Shown here: piece by piece, positions 1 to 8,113 of the stretch
Numbering within the stretch: the first letter of the stretch is position 1
Layout of the letters: each line of letters begins with the position of its first letter
From: DASVTR01 sp033855775
Lineage (GTDB): Bacteria; Acidobacteriota; Blastocatellia; Pyrinomonadales; Pyrinomonadaceae
NCBI GenBank assembly: GCA_033855775.1
Contig: JAWVFT010000031.1
Span: 1-38,998, forward strand
Reading direction: 5' to 3'
DNA length: 38,998 nucleotides
Notes under the pieces: generated by a model
Seen by the model: the letters and a program-made list of their open reading frames with translations, nothing else
Told to the model about the DNA's origin: nothing
The model's database searches: none
Translations under genes and position numbers: made by a program

Positions 1-1452
1 TTCTGGCTCATGCGATTGATGACAAGCGACGACCGCCTGGCGGCGGCAGCGACGCTTTTCATCTTGTGCCTCGGGACCTTCGGCATCGTTTACGGCCCCG
101 TGCGACTGCTCTTCGGGTTAGACACGACATACAACTTCAGCCATCTTCCCTTCCTGCGACGTTATCAACCAGCCGCGCCGTTTGCGCTGCTGTTCGTGTT
201 CTGCGCTCTGGTGTGGCGCGCTCTGACCGCCGAGCAAGACCGCGACGCCTGGCTGTCATCGCTCTTCGGCGGGCTGACTTTTGCCGCGCTCGTCTTCTCC
301 TACTTTTACCTGTGGACGGCTGCCGCCGCGTGGCTGGCCTGCGTCACGCTCGGCTGGCTGCTGCTGCGCCCGGACAAATTCCGGCGCGGCATAAAAGCCT
401 TGAGCCTCACGCTCTTGTTGTCGCTCGCTTCGCTGCCGCCATACTTTTATCTGGTCGCGCAACGCGCGCCGACGATGGACACGATGCAACTGCTGGCCCT
501 GACGCACGCGCCCGATTTTTCACGCTCGTCCGAACGCCTCAGCTTGCTGCTCATGCTCGTCTTCGTTTACGCGCTCAGGCGCGGGCGCGTCATGATGAAG
601 AGTCCGCTGGCAATCTTCGCGCTCTCTTTCGCTCTCGCGCCGCTTCTTATCTTTAACCAGCAAATCATCACAGGGCGTTCGCTGCAACCGCTGCACTATG
701 AAATGTACGTCACGAAATATCTGACGCTCGTTGCGCTGGCTCTGACCGTCGTGCTGCTCCGGCGCGTGCGCGAACAATCAAGACTCTCGACGCGCGCTCT
801 GGCCGTCGTCGCCTTTGTCTCTTTCGGTTGGGGAATCACGGAGACTGTCATCGCTACGGAACGAACGTTACAGGCGACGCTCGGGCGCGATGAAGCGCGC
901 CATGTGGCCGCGCGCCTCGCGGACATCTCGCGCCACGCGCCCAACTCGCAGCCCGCTCTCGACACGCTCGTTCTCTACACCAACATCGCCTACGCGGACG
1001 CCGCGCCCGCGCTCTGCCCGCAGCCCGTCCTCTGGTCGCCGCACACTCCGGCCTTCTCCGGCGTCACATGGCAGGAGAACAAAGAACGCATCTATCGCTT
1101 GCTCTACTTCACGGGTTTCGACGAGACGGGCGTGGACGAATATGAGTTGGAAAAGCTGGACTATCAAAAGCTTTTTCTGCTGCGGTCGTTGGTCGGTTGG
1201 GGCCACGCCAACGCCGCGTGGACTGTCAACTGGCAGCCCATCAAGCCGGAAGAGTTGCGCGAAGAGCTACGCAACTACGCGGGCTATCGCGCCAGCTTCG
1301 ACCGCGAGCGAGCAGCGCAATTGCCGCTCAGCTACGTTGTCACGAGCGATGAAGAAGGCGTTGACTTTCGTAACCTGGACCGCTGGCACGAGCGCGATGC
1401 GGGCGAGAGAATCGGCAAGTTTATGCTCTACCGCGTGCGGCTCAAGCCGTGA
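1..1452 (+). CDS. Polytopic membrane protein, 5' end outside the window
   Basis: The reading frame is open to the left edge: three codons (F-W-L) precede the first ATG at position 10, so the true start probably lies upstream. The visible 483 codons have about eight hydrophobic segments in the first 270 residues, among them stretches near residues 14-35, 57-70, 85-120, 130-150 and 175-215. A soluble C-terminal region of about 200 residues follows, rich in charged and aromatic residues. Several membrane segments followed by a soluble tail recall GT-C-type glycosyltransferases and other envelope sugar or lipid enzymes, but I see no diagnostic motif. The gene ends 15 bp before the stop of the converging gene at 1468, so the two share a very short intergenic space. 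Function is unknown; the coding call is sure from length and codon pattern. Confidence 0.75.
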   Translation, partial: FWLMRLMTSDDRLAAAATLFILCLGTFGIVYGPVRLLFGLDTTYNFSHLPFLRRYQPAAPFALLFVFCALVWRALTAEQDRDAWLSSLFGGLTFAALVFSYFYLWTAAAAWLACVTLGWLLLRPDKFRRGIKALSLTLLLSLASLPPYFYLVAQRAPTMDTMQLLALTHAPDFSRSSERLSLLLMLVFVYALRRGRVMMKSPLAIFALSFALAPLLIFNQQIITGRSLQPLHYEMYVTKYLTLVALALTVVLLRRVREQSRLSTRALAVVAFVSFGWGITETVIATERTLQATLGRDEARHVAARLADISRHAPNSQPALDTLVLYTNIAYADAAPALCPQPVLWSPHTPAFSGVTWQENKERIYRLLYFTGFDETGVDEYELEKLDYQKLFLLRSLVGWGHANAAWTVNWQPIKPEELREELRNYAGYRASFDRERAAQLPLSYVVTSDEEGVDFRNLDRWHERDAGERIGKFMLYRVRLKP

Positions 1453-1467
1453 GGGCTTCAAACAATT

Positions 1468-2133
1468 TCACACACTCGCGGGAGAATGAATGGCGTCTAT
1501 CTGTTGAATCAACTGCGGCAATCCTGCGCGCGTGTAGATGGGAATGTCGTGGGCGAGTTCGCGCTCGTCGTTGTCCTCAAGCCACGTCATAAACTTCGCG
1601 CGCGTCGTCTCATCGTCGCCCGTCGTCTCGTCGTAGAGATAAAGAGCCGACGCCTTTTTCATCATGCGGCGCGCGGAAGATTTAATCTTGCCGCCCCCGG
1701 CGCGCGCGCACATCAACATCAAATCCACATCCAGATAATTGACAAAGCTAGTGCCTTCGATGAAGACGCCGCTCGCAGAGACTCGCGCGAGCGCGGCCTT
1801 GATGCCCTGCTCGACCTGCGCGTCCGTGACGATTGCCCAGTGAACATTTCCGGCTCCGGCATCCCAGTAACGCCCAGTGTCTTTTCCGGGCGTGTAAGTC
1901 TCCGCGCGGCCTGAGCGAATCACAGGCTCGTCCCTCAACAGATGACTGACGCAACACGCATGCGGGTCTTTGCCGCACGAGCGATAGTGGCCGCGCGTCA
2001 TCTTAATCGCCTCCCAACCGGGAAAGGCGCGCAGCAGTTCGCACATGAGCGTCGTCTTCCCCGCGTTGGAGGAGAAACCGCTGACCGCGATTGTCTTGAG
2101 CTTTGTTTCGCTGCTGTTGATTGTTTTCATCAA
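1468..2133 (-). CDS. MobB-like P-loop NTP-binding protein
   Basis: The 221-residue protein has a Walker A loop near residues 18-28 (GFSSNAGKTTL), placed close to the N-terminus after a short beta strand (KTIAVSGF). This is the arrangement of MobB and related SIMIBI-class P-loop proteins. A cysteine-rich segment follows near residues 52-61 (SCGKDPHACC), then a conserved-looking stretch ending in HWAIVTD, which could carry a Walker B aspartate. MobB binds GTP and helps guanylate molybdopterin. No other molybdenum cofactor gene is in the window and the cysteine pattern is not part of classical MobB, so the substrate is open. The start ATG is doubled (MMKT). The gene converges with the membrane protein gene on its left. 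The P-loop call is firm; the MobB role is only a family resemblance. Confidence 0.65.
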   Translation of the reverse strand: MMKTINSSETKLKTIAVSGFSSNAGKTTLMCELLRAFPGWEAIKMTRGHYRSCGKDPHACCVSHLLRDEPVIRSGRAETYTPGKDTGRYWDAGAGNVHWAIVTDAQVEQGIKAALARVSASGVFIEGTSFVNYLDVDLMLMCARAGGGKIKSSARRMMKKASALYLYDETTGDDETTRAKFMTWLEDNDERELAHDIPIYTRAGLPQLIQQIDAIHSPASV

Positions 2134-2324
2134 GACAGGAATTTAATGGCCGGGCACCGCGCCGGGACGCTCCGAATGAGGCGCGGGCCTGATTGTTCCG
2201 GGCCAGCGCGCTCATCATCCTACTCTGGCGCCGCGCAGAAATAAAGCAGGACGCAAGGGACGGCCTGACGCTGGTGTTCGAAAATTTCCTGCGGCCTCAA
2301 CGTTAGTGATAAAGTATTTCGACG

Positions 2325-2681
2325 ATGACGGAAGAACAGAAGAGCGAGCAAGCCGCGACGCTTCGGCTCATCCGCGAAGCGCTCGACAGGCACGGCGAGG
2401 AAGCGTTAGACGGCGCGGCGGCGGAAGAGGTCGCGCGCCTTTGGATTGACGCTGGCTTCGATGACGTGGAAGAGGTCGAGGGCTGGCTGCGCGCCAGATG
2501 CTTCAAAGCCGACCGCGCGCAGGCTCTCGAAGCGGCGGGCTTCACGCCCGAACAGGCCGCGCTGCGCACGAAGGCGGGAACCGCCGATTACGAAGAGACC
2601 ATCGCTTACAAGCTCAACCACAACGACCTGAGCCTGAACGAAGCCCGCCGCATTATCACCAGCGCGTTCTGGGATTCCTGA
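2325..2681 (+). CDS. Small acidic hypothetical protein
   Basis: This 118-residue protein is acidic, mostly helical by composition, and has no signal peptide or membrane segment. The N-terminal half (residues 1-45) is Glu/Ala-rich and looks like amphipathic helices. The middle has DVEEVEGWLRARCF, and the end (residues 95-118) reads as another helix pair with LNHNDLSLNEARRI. Regular spacing of Leu/Ala and the FTPEQAA segment suggest a helical-bundle or small regulatory protein, but I do not recognise a family. It stands alone between two leftward genes; its stop lies 21 bp before the stop of converging queC. The ATG at 2325 has no clear Shine-Dalgarno sequence. Confidence 0.6.
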   Translation: MTEEQKSEQAATLRLIREALDRHGEEALDGAAAEEVARLWIDAGFDDVEEVEGWLRARCFKADRAQALEAAGFTPEQAALRTKAGTADYEETIAYKLNHNDLSLNEARRIITSAFWDS

Positions 2682-2702
2682 AGCCGCCGCTCAAGTCGCG
2701 CT

Positions 2703-3416
2703 TCATGATGCGTTTTGATAACTAACGGGGTCAACGATGCCGTTCTCCGCGAAGCCCTTCAAGCGCAACTGGCACGCGTCGCACTCTCCGCACGCCGCGC
2801 CCGTCGTCGCAGGATCATAGCAAGTGACGGTCAGAGAATAATCAACTCCAAGCTCGCGGCCTTTGCGGATAATCTCAGCCTTCGTCAGGTGTATGAGCGG
2901 CGTGTGAATCTTCAACTGTTGCCGACCTTCGACGCCCGCCTTCGTCGCCAGGCGCGCCATCCGCTCGTAAGCTTCTATATACTCCGGCCTGCAATCCGGA
3001 TAGCCGCTATAGTCGAGCGCGTTGACGCCTATGAAAACGTCTTCGGCCGCGAGCGTCTCGGCCCAGGCGAGCGCGAACGAGAGAAAGATAGTATTGCGCG
3101 CTGGAACATAAGTGACGGGAATCTCCGTCGTCATCTCTTCGACGGCGCGCTGCTTTGGCACGGCCATCTCGCTCGTCAAAGCAGAGCCGCCAAACTCTCT
3201 TAAATCAATCTCCGCGATGATGTGACGAGACACGTCGAACCGCGCGCTGACGCGACGCGCGGCTTCAATCTCCTGCTCGTGCCGCTGCCCGTAGCGAAAC
3301 GTCAGCGCGTAAACCTCGTAGCCTTCCGCGAGCGCGATGGCCAGCGTCGTCGTCGAATCGAGGCCGCCGCTCAGCAGCACGACCGCTCTTTTTCTATCGG
3401 TCACATCGTTCGTCAT
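2703..3416 (-). CDS. queC: 7-cyano-7-deazaguanine synthase QueC
   Basis: QueC converts 7-carboxy-7-deazaguanine to preQ0 using ATP and ammonia, a step in queuosine tRNA modification. The 237-residue protein has the PP-loop SGGLDS at residues 16-21, the segment YVPARNTIFLS, and a C-terminal zinc site of four cysteines (TCYDP and CGECDAC). Length matches the family. The frame stays open for 80 codons upstream of the chosen ATG, but that extension is Arg-rich, overlaps the neighbouring VWA gene and has no family match, so I start at MTNDV (3416). The other preQ0 genes (queD, queE, folE) are not in the window. The protein is cytosolic. Identification is very secure. Confidence 0.95.
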   Translation of the reverse strand: MTNDVTDRKRAVVLLSGGLDSTTTLAIALAEGYEVYALTFRYGQRHEQEIEAARRVSARFDVSRHIIAEIDLREFGGSALTSEMAVPKQRAVEEMTTEIPVTYVPARNTIFLSFALAWAETLAAEDVFIGVNALDYSGYPDCRPEYIEAYERMARLATKAGVEGRQQLKIHTPLIHLTKAEIIRKGRELGVDYSLTVTCYDPATTGAACGECDACQLRLKGFAENGIVDPVSYQNAS

Positions 3417-3472
3417 AGCTTCAGCAAGATAAGAGAAACGCGTCAGCCGTTTAAGCCCTAACAGCCGCGCCG

Positions 3473-4738
3473 TTAGCTGAGCTTCTGGCTGCGACGCCGC
3501 GAGAACATGTCGTACATCAAACGCTTGCGATTCATCTTGGCCGCTTCGGGCTTGGCAATCTCTCCTTCGTACTCGGCGAGCAAGCTCATCTCTTCGCGCA
3601 CGTCTGCCGAAGATGCCATCGGAGCGAAGGCGACGACGCTGGCCGCATGGGCGCACTGAAGCACACCCTGCGAGCCGACGTAATCGCCCGCATCCATGCG
3701 CCGCATCGCTTCAGCCCGCGCCCGCGCGTTCATCAACATCTGCACAGCCTTGGCGACCTCGTGATTGATGGGCAAACGCTCAACCAAGTCTTCTCGCTCG
3801 AACTCGATTTCCAGCGCGGACTTGATGACTTCAGCAGAGCTTTTCTCCTGCGGCGTGTAGCCGAGCCGCAAGTCGAGCAGGCGCAGGGGCGAGCCTGCGG
3901 CTTGCGCCGGAACGCGCAACTGCGCGACCACTTCGACGGGCGAACCCGATTGCAAGTTCGGAAGCTTGTAACGCCCCGTCTCGTTCATCTCGAAATCGTT
4001 GAGCACGTCGCTCAAGCGCACGCCGTCAGATGGAATCAAGCCGAGCGTGACTGTATGCGCGAGTTGCGCGATTAAGCCTTCGAGTTCGACGGCGAAGAGG
4101 CGTTGCATGTCGTCGGCAGTCTTGACGTGCCAGCTATTGCCGCCGCCCGCCTGCGCCATCGGAATCAGCAAGTCTTCGTTGAAGTCGTCGCCGATGCCGA
4201 TGGTCGAAGAGCTAACGTTGCGCTCCGACAGTCCTTTAACTTGCGAGACGATGTGGTCAGTGTTGGTCAATCCTTCGTTCGCCAGCCCGTCCGTAATCAA
4301 CACGACGCGGTTAATCGCGCCCTCGGTCAAATGCTCGCTGACCTGTATGCCGCCGCGCACCCAAGCCTCGTGTAGGGCCGTCGAGTTGCGCGCGTAAACT
4401 TCCGCGAGCAGACTTTTCAGTTGAGCTTTGTTCTCGACAAGCTGGCTCGGAATCAGCGTTTCGATAACGTTGTCGAAGATGACGACGCTCAAGCGGTCAA
4501 CGGGCAACAACTGGTCTATGCAGTACGCGGTCGCCTCGCGCGCTCGTCGCATCTTCTCGCCTTCCATCGAACCGGAGCGGTCGAGCACAAGGCTCAGGTT
4601 AAGTTTCGGGCGACGCCCGACGCCCGCGTCAATCTCCGGCGGCGTGACGCGAATCAGCACGTCAATGGTCTGGTCGCGTCCCGCTACAAGCTTGGCGCGT
4701 TCGGTCAGTAATTCCACTTTCGGCATTAACTGCGACAT
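3473..4738 (-). CDS. VWA-domain protein (YfbK/CaCC-like), cytosolic
   Basis: The 421-residue protein carries a von Willebrand factor A domain with an intact metal-binding MIDAS: D53-x-S55-x-S57 in LDRSGSM, T120 in NSTALHEA, and D150 in LITDG. A beta-rich region (residues 230-310) and a helical C-terminal part (310-421) follow, like bacterial VWA proteins related to YfbK and the Ca-activated chloride channel family. No signal peptide or membrane segment is evident, so it should act in the cytosol as a Mg-dependent protein-binding scaffold. It lies 27 bp downstream of the MerR-like gene on the same strand and very likely shares its promoter at 5435-5482. A GAGGG ribosome site lies about 10 bp before the ATG. 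The partner protein is unknown; the regulator itself is a candidate because both come from one transcript. Confidence 0.85.
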   Translation of the reverse strand: MSQLMPKVELLTERAKLVAGRDQTIDVLIRVTPPEIDAGVGRRPKLNLSLVLDRSGSMEGEKMRRAREATAYCIDQLLPVDRLSVVIFDNVIETLIPSQLVENKAQLKSLLAEVYARNSTALHEAWVRGGIQVSEHLTEGAINRVVLITDGLANEGLTNTDHIVSQVKGLSERNVSSSTIGIGDDFNEDLLIPMAQAGGGNSWHVKTADDMQRLFAVELEGLIAQLAHTVTLGLIPSDGVRLSDVLNDFEMNETGRYKLPNLQSGSPVEVVAQLRVPAQAAGSPLRLLDLRLGYTPQEKSSAEVIKSALEIEFEREDLVERLPINHEVAKAVQMLMNARARAEAMRRMDAGDYVGSQGVLQCAHAASVVAFAPMASSADVREEMSLLAEYEGEIAKPEAAKMNRKRLMYDMFSRRRSQKLS

Positions 4739-4765
4739 AACTTTTTAACCCTCACTTTCAAGTCA

Positions 4766-5428
4766 TCATCTCTGGCCGCGTGTCTCAATCAAGCGCATGA
4801 CGGCCTGCGCCAAACGACGCAACCCCTTTGCATCTTTCGGCGGCTGGTAGTTGCTTTGGAAATGCAATTCCAGCCCCGGCTCAAGCTCGATTCTCTCCCA
4901 GGCCCCGCCGCTGCTGCTGCTCTGCTGAGCACGCGGCGACGGCGACGGCGCGTTCGGCGCAACGCTCGAAGACGCCAGAGTTGAAAAATTAAACGACCGC
5001 GCGGAAGTTGGCTGGCTCGCTGGCGCGGGCTTCGTCAGCAATTTTTCCAGATAACTAAGAGCCTCGTTCTTGCTCGTCGTCCCGCCTTCCAAGCCGAGCA
5101 ATCGTTCCAACTCGCGCAACTCGCGTCCCTCGACCAACTCACGAATTTTACGAATCGGCAAATGCTCCGCCTGCAACTTTTTCACCGCCAACAACTGAAG
5201 CAGATGCCTGTAGCCGAAGACGGAAGCCGTGCCTTGCTTATCTTCAGCGGGCGACAACAGCCCTTCGGCGAGGTAGTAGCGCACGGTGCGCTCGTCCGGC
5301 ACGTCGCTGACTGTTCCGCGTTCCTGTGCCAGACCGCTCTCCGCCAATATTTTTGCCGCCTCGTCAGCCAACTCCGCCACGCCGACGAATTTCCTCTGCC
5401 GAATCGACTCTAACCGTTTCTTAATCAC
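4766..5428 (-). CDS. MerR-like DNA-binding regulator
   Basis: The 220-residue protein has a MerR-type winged helix-turn-helix around residues 46-100. It shows TVRYYLAEGLLSP, then a segment with FGYRHLLQLLAVKKLQ and LPIRKIREL, the usual second helix pair. Unlike classical MerR proteins the DNA-binding part is preceded by about 40 residues. After residue 130 comes a Ser/Pro/Ala-rich linker (residues 133-175) and a short C-terminal segment with ERIELEPGLELHF. I see no cysteine metal site, so the signal is not a typical MerR metal. It is the first gene of an operon with the VWA protein. Its ATG lies only 6-8 bp downstream of a good -10 element, suggesting a leaderless mRNA. The palindrome in that promoter is a likely site for autoregulation (inference). 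Confidence 0.8.
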   Translation of the reverse strand: MIKKRLESIRQRKFVGVAELADEAAKILAESGLAQERGTVSDVPDERTVRYYLAEGLLSPAEDKQGTASVFGYRHLLQLLAVKKLQAEHLPIRKIRELVEGRELRELERLLGLEGGTTSKNEALSYLEKLLTKPAPASQPTSARSFNFSTLASSSVAPNAPSPSPRAQQSSSSGGAWERIELEPGLELHFQSNYQPPKDAKGLRRLAQAVMRLIETRGQR

Positions 5429-5434
5429 GACGAC

Positions 5435-5482
5435 AATTTATAACAAACGGCGTTTCATGTCAACAGTATTTACTGTCAACAG
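5435..5482 (-). promoter_or_regulatory. Promoter and candidate operator of the MerR-like/VWA operon
   Basis: Reading leftward, a perfect -35 TTGACA (5463-5458) is followed after 17 bp by TAAATT (5440-5435), or after 15 bp by TATAAA (5442-5437). The -35 lies in a tandem repeat: the 9-mer TGTCAACAG (plus strand) occurs at 5458-5466 and again at 5474-5482. A 14-bp inverted repeat with arms ACAGTA and TACTGT spans 5463-5476, so a bound regulator would cover the -35. The -10 is 6-8 bp from the ATG at 5428. The local AT-richness stands out from the coding DNA. Confidence 0.7.
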
Positions 5483-5492
5483 AGAAAGTCAG

Positions 5493-5535
5493 GAGTCTCA
5501 AGCCGTGAAAAAGTTTGTTTCACGGCTTGAGACTC
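5493..5535. terminator. Perfect 18-bp palindrome downstream of the M28 peptidase gene
   Basis: Positions 5493-5510 and 5518-5535 are exact reverse complements around a 7-nt loop. Outside this stem GTCAG (5488-5492) and CTGAC (5543-5547) could pair after an internal loop. It follows the peptidase operon stop at 5562, so it probably ends that transcript or protects its 3' end. There is no clear T-run on either side, so it is not a classical intrinsic terminator. It separates the operon from the next promoter. Confidence 0.6.
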
Positions 5536-5561
5536 TTGATTGCTGACTTACGAATTTAAGT

Positions 5562-7043
5562 TTAGCGGGGGAGCGGCTGCGGCAGATTGGCGAGCGCGTA
5601 GGCCATGACGGCCATGGCGGCGGCGTTTTCGGCCAGTTCGCGCGGCTCTACTTTGTCGAGCGTGTCGGCGGCTGTGTGATGATAATCGAAGTATGTGCGC
5701 GTGTCCTGCCAGAGGCCGAAGGCAGGGACTCCGGCGGCGGCGAGCGGCGAGATGTCGGCTTCAGTTCCATCGCTGAGCTTGAGCAAGCCCGCGCCGGAAC
5801 TCTGCAAGAGCTTCGCCACGGGAGCCAGCAGCGGCATCACTTCCGGCTTGCCCTTCACCTCGAATCCGAGCGGGTGGCCCGCGCCTCTGTCCGATTCGAT
5901 GGCGGCGACGTGATTGGCTATCTCCGCCGCGTAGTCTTTGGCGTACGTGCGCCCGCCGACCAATCCGTTCTCTTCGTTCATCCAGGCGATGACGCGCAGC
6001 GTCCGTTTGGGTCGCAGGTTCAACTGCTTGAGCAGTTGGGCCGCCTGCATCGCCACGGCGACGCCCGCCGCGTCGTCAATCGCGCCCGTTCCTAAATCCC
6101 ACGAATCGAGATGGCCAGAAACGATAACGATTTGCTCCGGATGCTCCGTGCCTTTGAGGTCTGCGATAACGTTGTAGCTCGGAGCGTCCGGCAAGCGTTG
6201 CGGCGTCAGCGTCAGATGCATTCTGACTTTCCCTTCGCGCGTCAGATGAGCGAGCAACTCCGCGTCTTCGGCGGTGACGGCGGCGGCTGGAATTTCGGGC
6301 GCGTCCTTGGCGTAGCGCGTCGCGCCCGTGTGCGGCAGGCGAAACTGCGCGCCGCCGGCAGAGCGAACCAGCGCGGCCACTGCGCCCAGACGCGAGGCCG
6401 CGCTCGGCCCGCCGCCACGATAAGCGACAGCCTGCCCGTAAGCCTCGCCGCCGTAGCCCTGCGCCGCCATCTCGCGGTCGAACGGGTAATTGAAGAGCAC
6501 AATCTTGCCCGCCGCTTTGTCACGACCAATCGCCTGTAGCTCGTCGAAGTTATTGACGACGACGACCTCCGCGGTCAAGCCTTGAGCAGGCGTGGCCACG
6601 CTGCCGCCGAGCGCGGTTAGCACGACCTTCTGCGTCGTCTCTGGAGCCTGTCCGGGAAACTCCACAAGCTCTCCAGTCTCAAGGCCGCGCGTCCAATGCG
6701 GAACCATCAGCTTTTCAAGATGGACTTCGAGGCCGAGGCGCCGCATCTCGCCCGCGACATAATCGACGGCCCGCTGCGCCTGCGCCGACCCGCTCAGGCG
6801 CGGCCCGATGTTGTTGCTCAGGTAGGCGACCTGCTTGTAGGCATAGTCGCTTTTGAGCGCGGCTTCCTGTAGCTGTTTGAGTTCCGAGAGAAGCTGCGGC
6901 GAGTAAGGATTCGGCGTCTCCTGCTGTCCTTGTTGCGAGGCCGCGGGCAAGCTCATGCTGAACAACAAGACAAGCGCGATAACGGACGCATGTGTCGTCC
7001 GCTGAAAAGAGTTCAAGCTGAAACTTCGTTTAATCATCTTCAT
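5562..7043 (-). CDS. Secreted M28-family zinc aminopeptidase/carboxypeptidase Q-like
   Basis: M28 peptidases are di-zinc exopeptidases. The 493-residue precursor has a signal peptide (residues 1-36, hydrophobic ALVLLFSMSLPAA, cut near AASQ). Metal and catalytic residues can be read in order: H311 in SGHLDSWD, D323 in AIDDAAG, E357/E358 in NEENG, D385 in ESDRG, and a late His in YHHTAADT. The region around residues 125-285 between the N-terminal part and the catalytic half fits an inserted PA-type domain, as in carboxypeptidase Q (PGCP). It is the last gene of an apparent S9-S66-M28 peptidase operon, 20 bp after the S66 gene. It should release amino acids or dipeptides from peptides outside the cytoplasm. 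The exact cleavage preference cannot be read. Confidence 0.92.
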   Translation of the reverse strand: MKMIKRSFSLNSFQRTTHASVIALVLLFSMSLPAASQQGQQETPNPYSPQLLSELKQLQEAALKSDYAYKQVAYLSNNIGPRLSGSAQAQRAVDYVAGEMRRLGLEVHLEKLMVPHWTRGLETGELVEFPGQAPETTQKVVLTALGGSVATPAQGLTAEVVVVNNFDELQAIGRDKAAGKIVLFNYPFDREMAAQGYGGEAYGQAVAYRGGGPSAASRLGAVAALVRSAGGAQFRLPHTGATRYAKDAPEIPAAAVTAEDAELLAHLTREGKVRMHLTLTPQRLPDAPSYNVIADLKGTEHPEQIVIVSGHLDSWDLGTGAIDDAAGVAVAMQAAQLLKQLNLRPKRTLRVIAWMNEENGLVGGRTYAKDYAAEIANHVAAIESDRGAGHPLGFEVKGKPEVMPLLAPVAKLLQSSGAGLLKLSDGTEADISPLAAAGVPAFGLWQDTRTYFDYHHTAADTLDKVEPRELAENAAAMAVMAYALANLPQPLPR

Positions 7044-7063
7044 CCTTCCTGCTTCATCCTTTT

Positions 7064-8113
7064 TTAAGTGACGCCCGCTTCTTTAATTTCGAGCGTCCCG
7101 GCGGCAGCGTCGAGCGTGGCCATGACGCCGAGCGGGAGAGTCAGTTGGTCGCTCGTGTGGCCGATGGTGAGGCCGGAGAGGACTGGGATTTTCAGCGCGC
7201 CCAGAATATTGTCCAGAACTTCGCCGAGCGTGTAGGGCGAAGCGAACGAGGGCTTGTAATCGCCGGGGCCGCAGCCCGCGCACTCGCCGAAGATGATGCC
7301 CGCCGCTTGCTCAAGTTTTCCGGCGAGGCGCAGTTGCGTCAGCATCCGGTCAACGCTGTAAGCCTCTTCGCCCACGTCTTCGATGAAGAGGATTTTGCCG
7401 CGCGTCTCAATCTCGTAAGGCGTTCCCATCGTGGCGTTGATGAGCGAGAGATTGCCGCCAACGAGTTGGCCGCTGGCCGTGCCGGGGCGAATCGCTCGCA
7501 GCGCGTGGTTGGGTCGCAGTTCATTGCTTTCGGGCGGATTGGTGAGCTTGCCAAGCGGCGTTGTCTCAAAGAGCGCGCGACGAAAGTGTTGCTGCGTGTA
7601 GTTTGAAAAACCGGAGGCGACGACGGGGCCGTGAAAGGTGACGAGCCGCGCGTGCTTGTTGATGGCAAGGTGCATGGCCGTGATGTCGCTGAAGCCGAGG
7701 AAGATTTTCGGGTTGCGCCGGATGAGGTCGTAGTCGATGCGGTCGAGCAGGTTGGGCGAGCCGTAGCCGCCGCGCAGGCAGAAGACGGCTGCGACTTCGC
7801 GGTCACGAAACATCGCGTGCAAATCGTCAAGCCGTTCGTTGACGAAGCCCGTATAATCGACGGAACGGCGGCCCACGTTCTTTCCCATCTTACAGCGCAG
7901 GCCGAAGTATTTCATCGTCCGCTCGACGACGGCCAGGCGGTCGGGGTCAATGACGGGCGTGCTCGGCGTGATGACGCCAACGGTGTCGCCGGGGCGCAGA
8001 GCCTTTGGACGAACGAGGTCTGCGGGAAGAGTTGCGCTGTCGCTCGTTTGTCGCAGCAGCGGAACGACGACGAGAGCCGCACCCGCGCTCTTGAGAAAAT
8101 TTCTACGCCTCAT
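7064..8113 (-). CDS. LD-carboxypeptidase, S66 family, Tat-type signal
   Basis: S66 LD-carboxypeptidases remove the terminal D-Ala from murein tetrapeptides during wall recycling; MccF relatives cleave peptide-nucleotide antibiotics. The 349-residue protein starts with MRRRNFLKSAGAA, a twin-arginine signal followed by a hydrophobic stretch, so it is probably exported folded. The Ser-Glu-His triad is recognisable: S142 in GFSDITAMH, E245 in FIEDVGEE and H319 in GHTSDQ. CLRGGYGS near residue 112 is also typical. Its start overlaps the S9 peptidase stop by 11 bp, which implies translational coupling. Export is unusual, since the E. coli enzyme is cytosolic; here it would act on peptidoglycan fragments or peptides outside the membrane. 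Confidence 0.92.
   Translation of the reverse strand: MRRRNFLKSAGAALVVVPLLRQTSDSATLPADLVRPKALRPGDTVGVITPSTPVIDPDRLAVVERTMKYFGLRCKMGKNVGRRSVDYTGFVNERLDDLHAMFRDREVAAVFCLRGGYGSPNLLDRIDYDLIRRNPKIFLGFSDITAMHLAINKHARLVTFHGPVVASGFSNYTQQHFRRALFETTPLGKLTNPPESNELRPNHALRAIRPGTASGQLVGGNLSLINATMGTPYEIETRGKILFIEDVGEEAYSVDRMLTQLRLAGKLEQAAGIIFGECAGCGPGDYKPSFASPYTLGEVLDNILGALKIPVLSGLTIGHTSDQLTLPLGVMATLDAAAGTLEIKEAGVT

Noticed and set aside
3417..3656. 80-codon N-terminal extension of queC
   Set aside because: It is Arg-rich, overlaps the VWA gene on the same strand, and QueC normally begins just before the SGGLDS loop.
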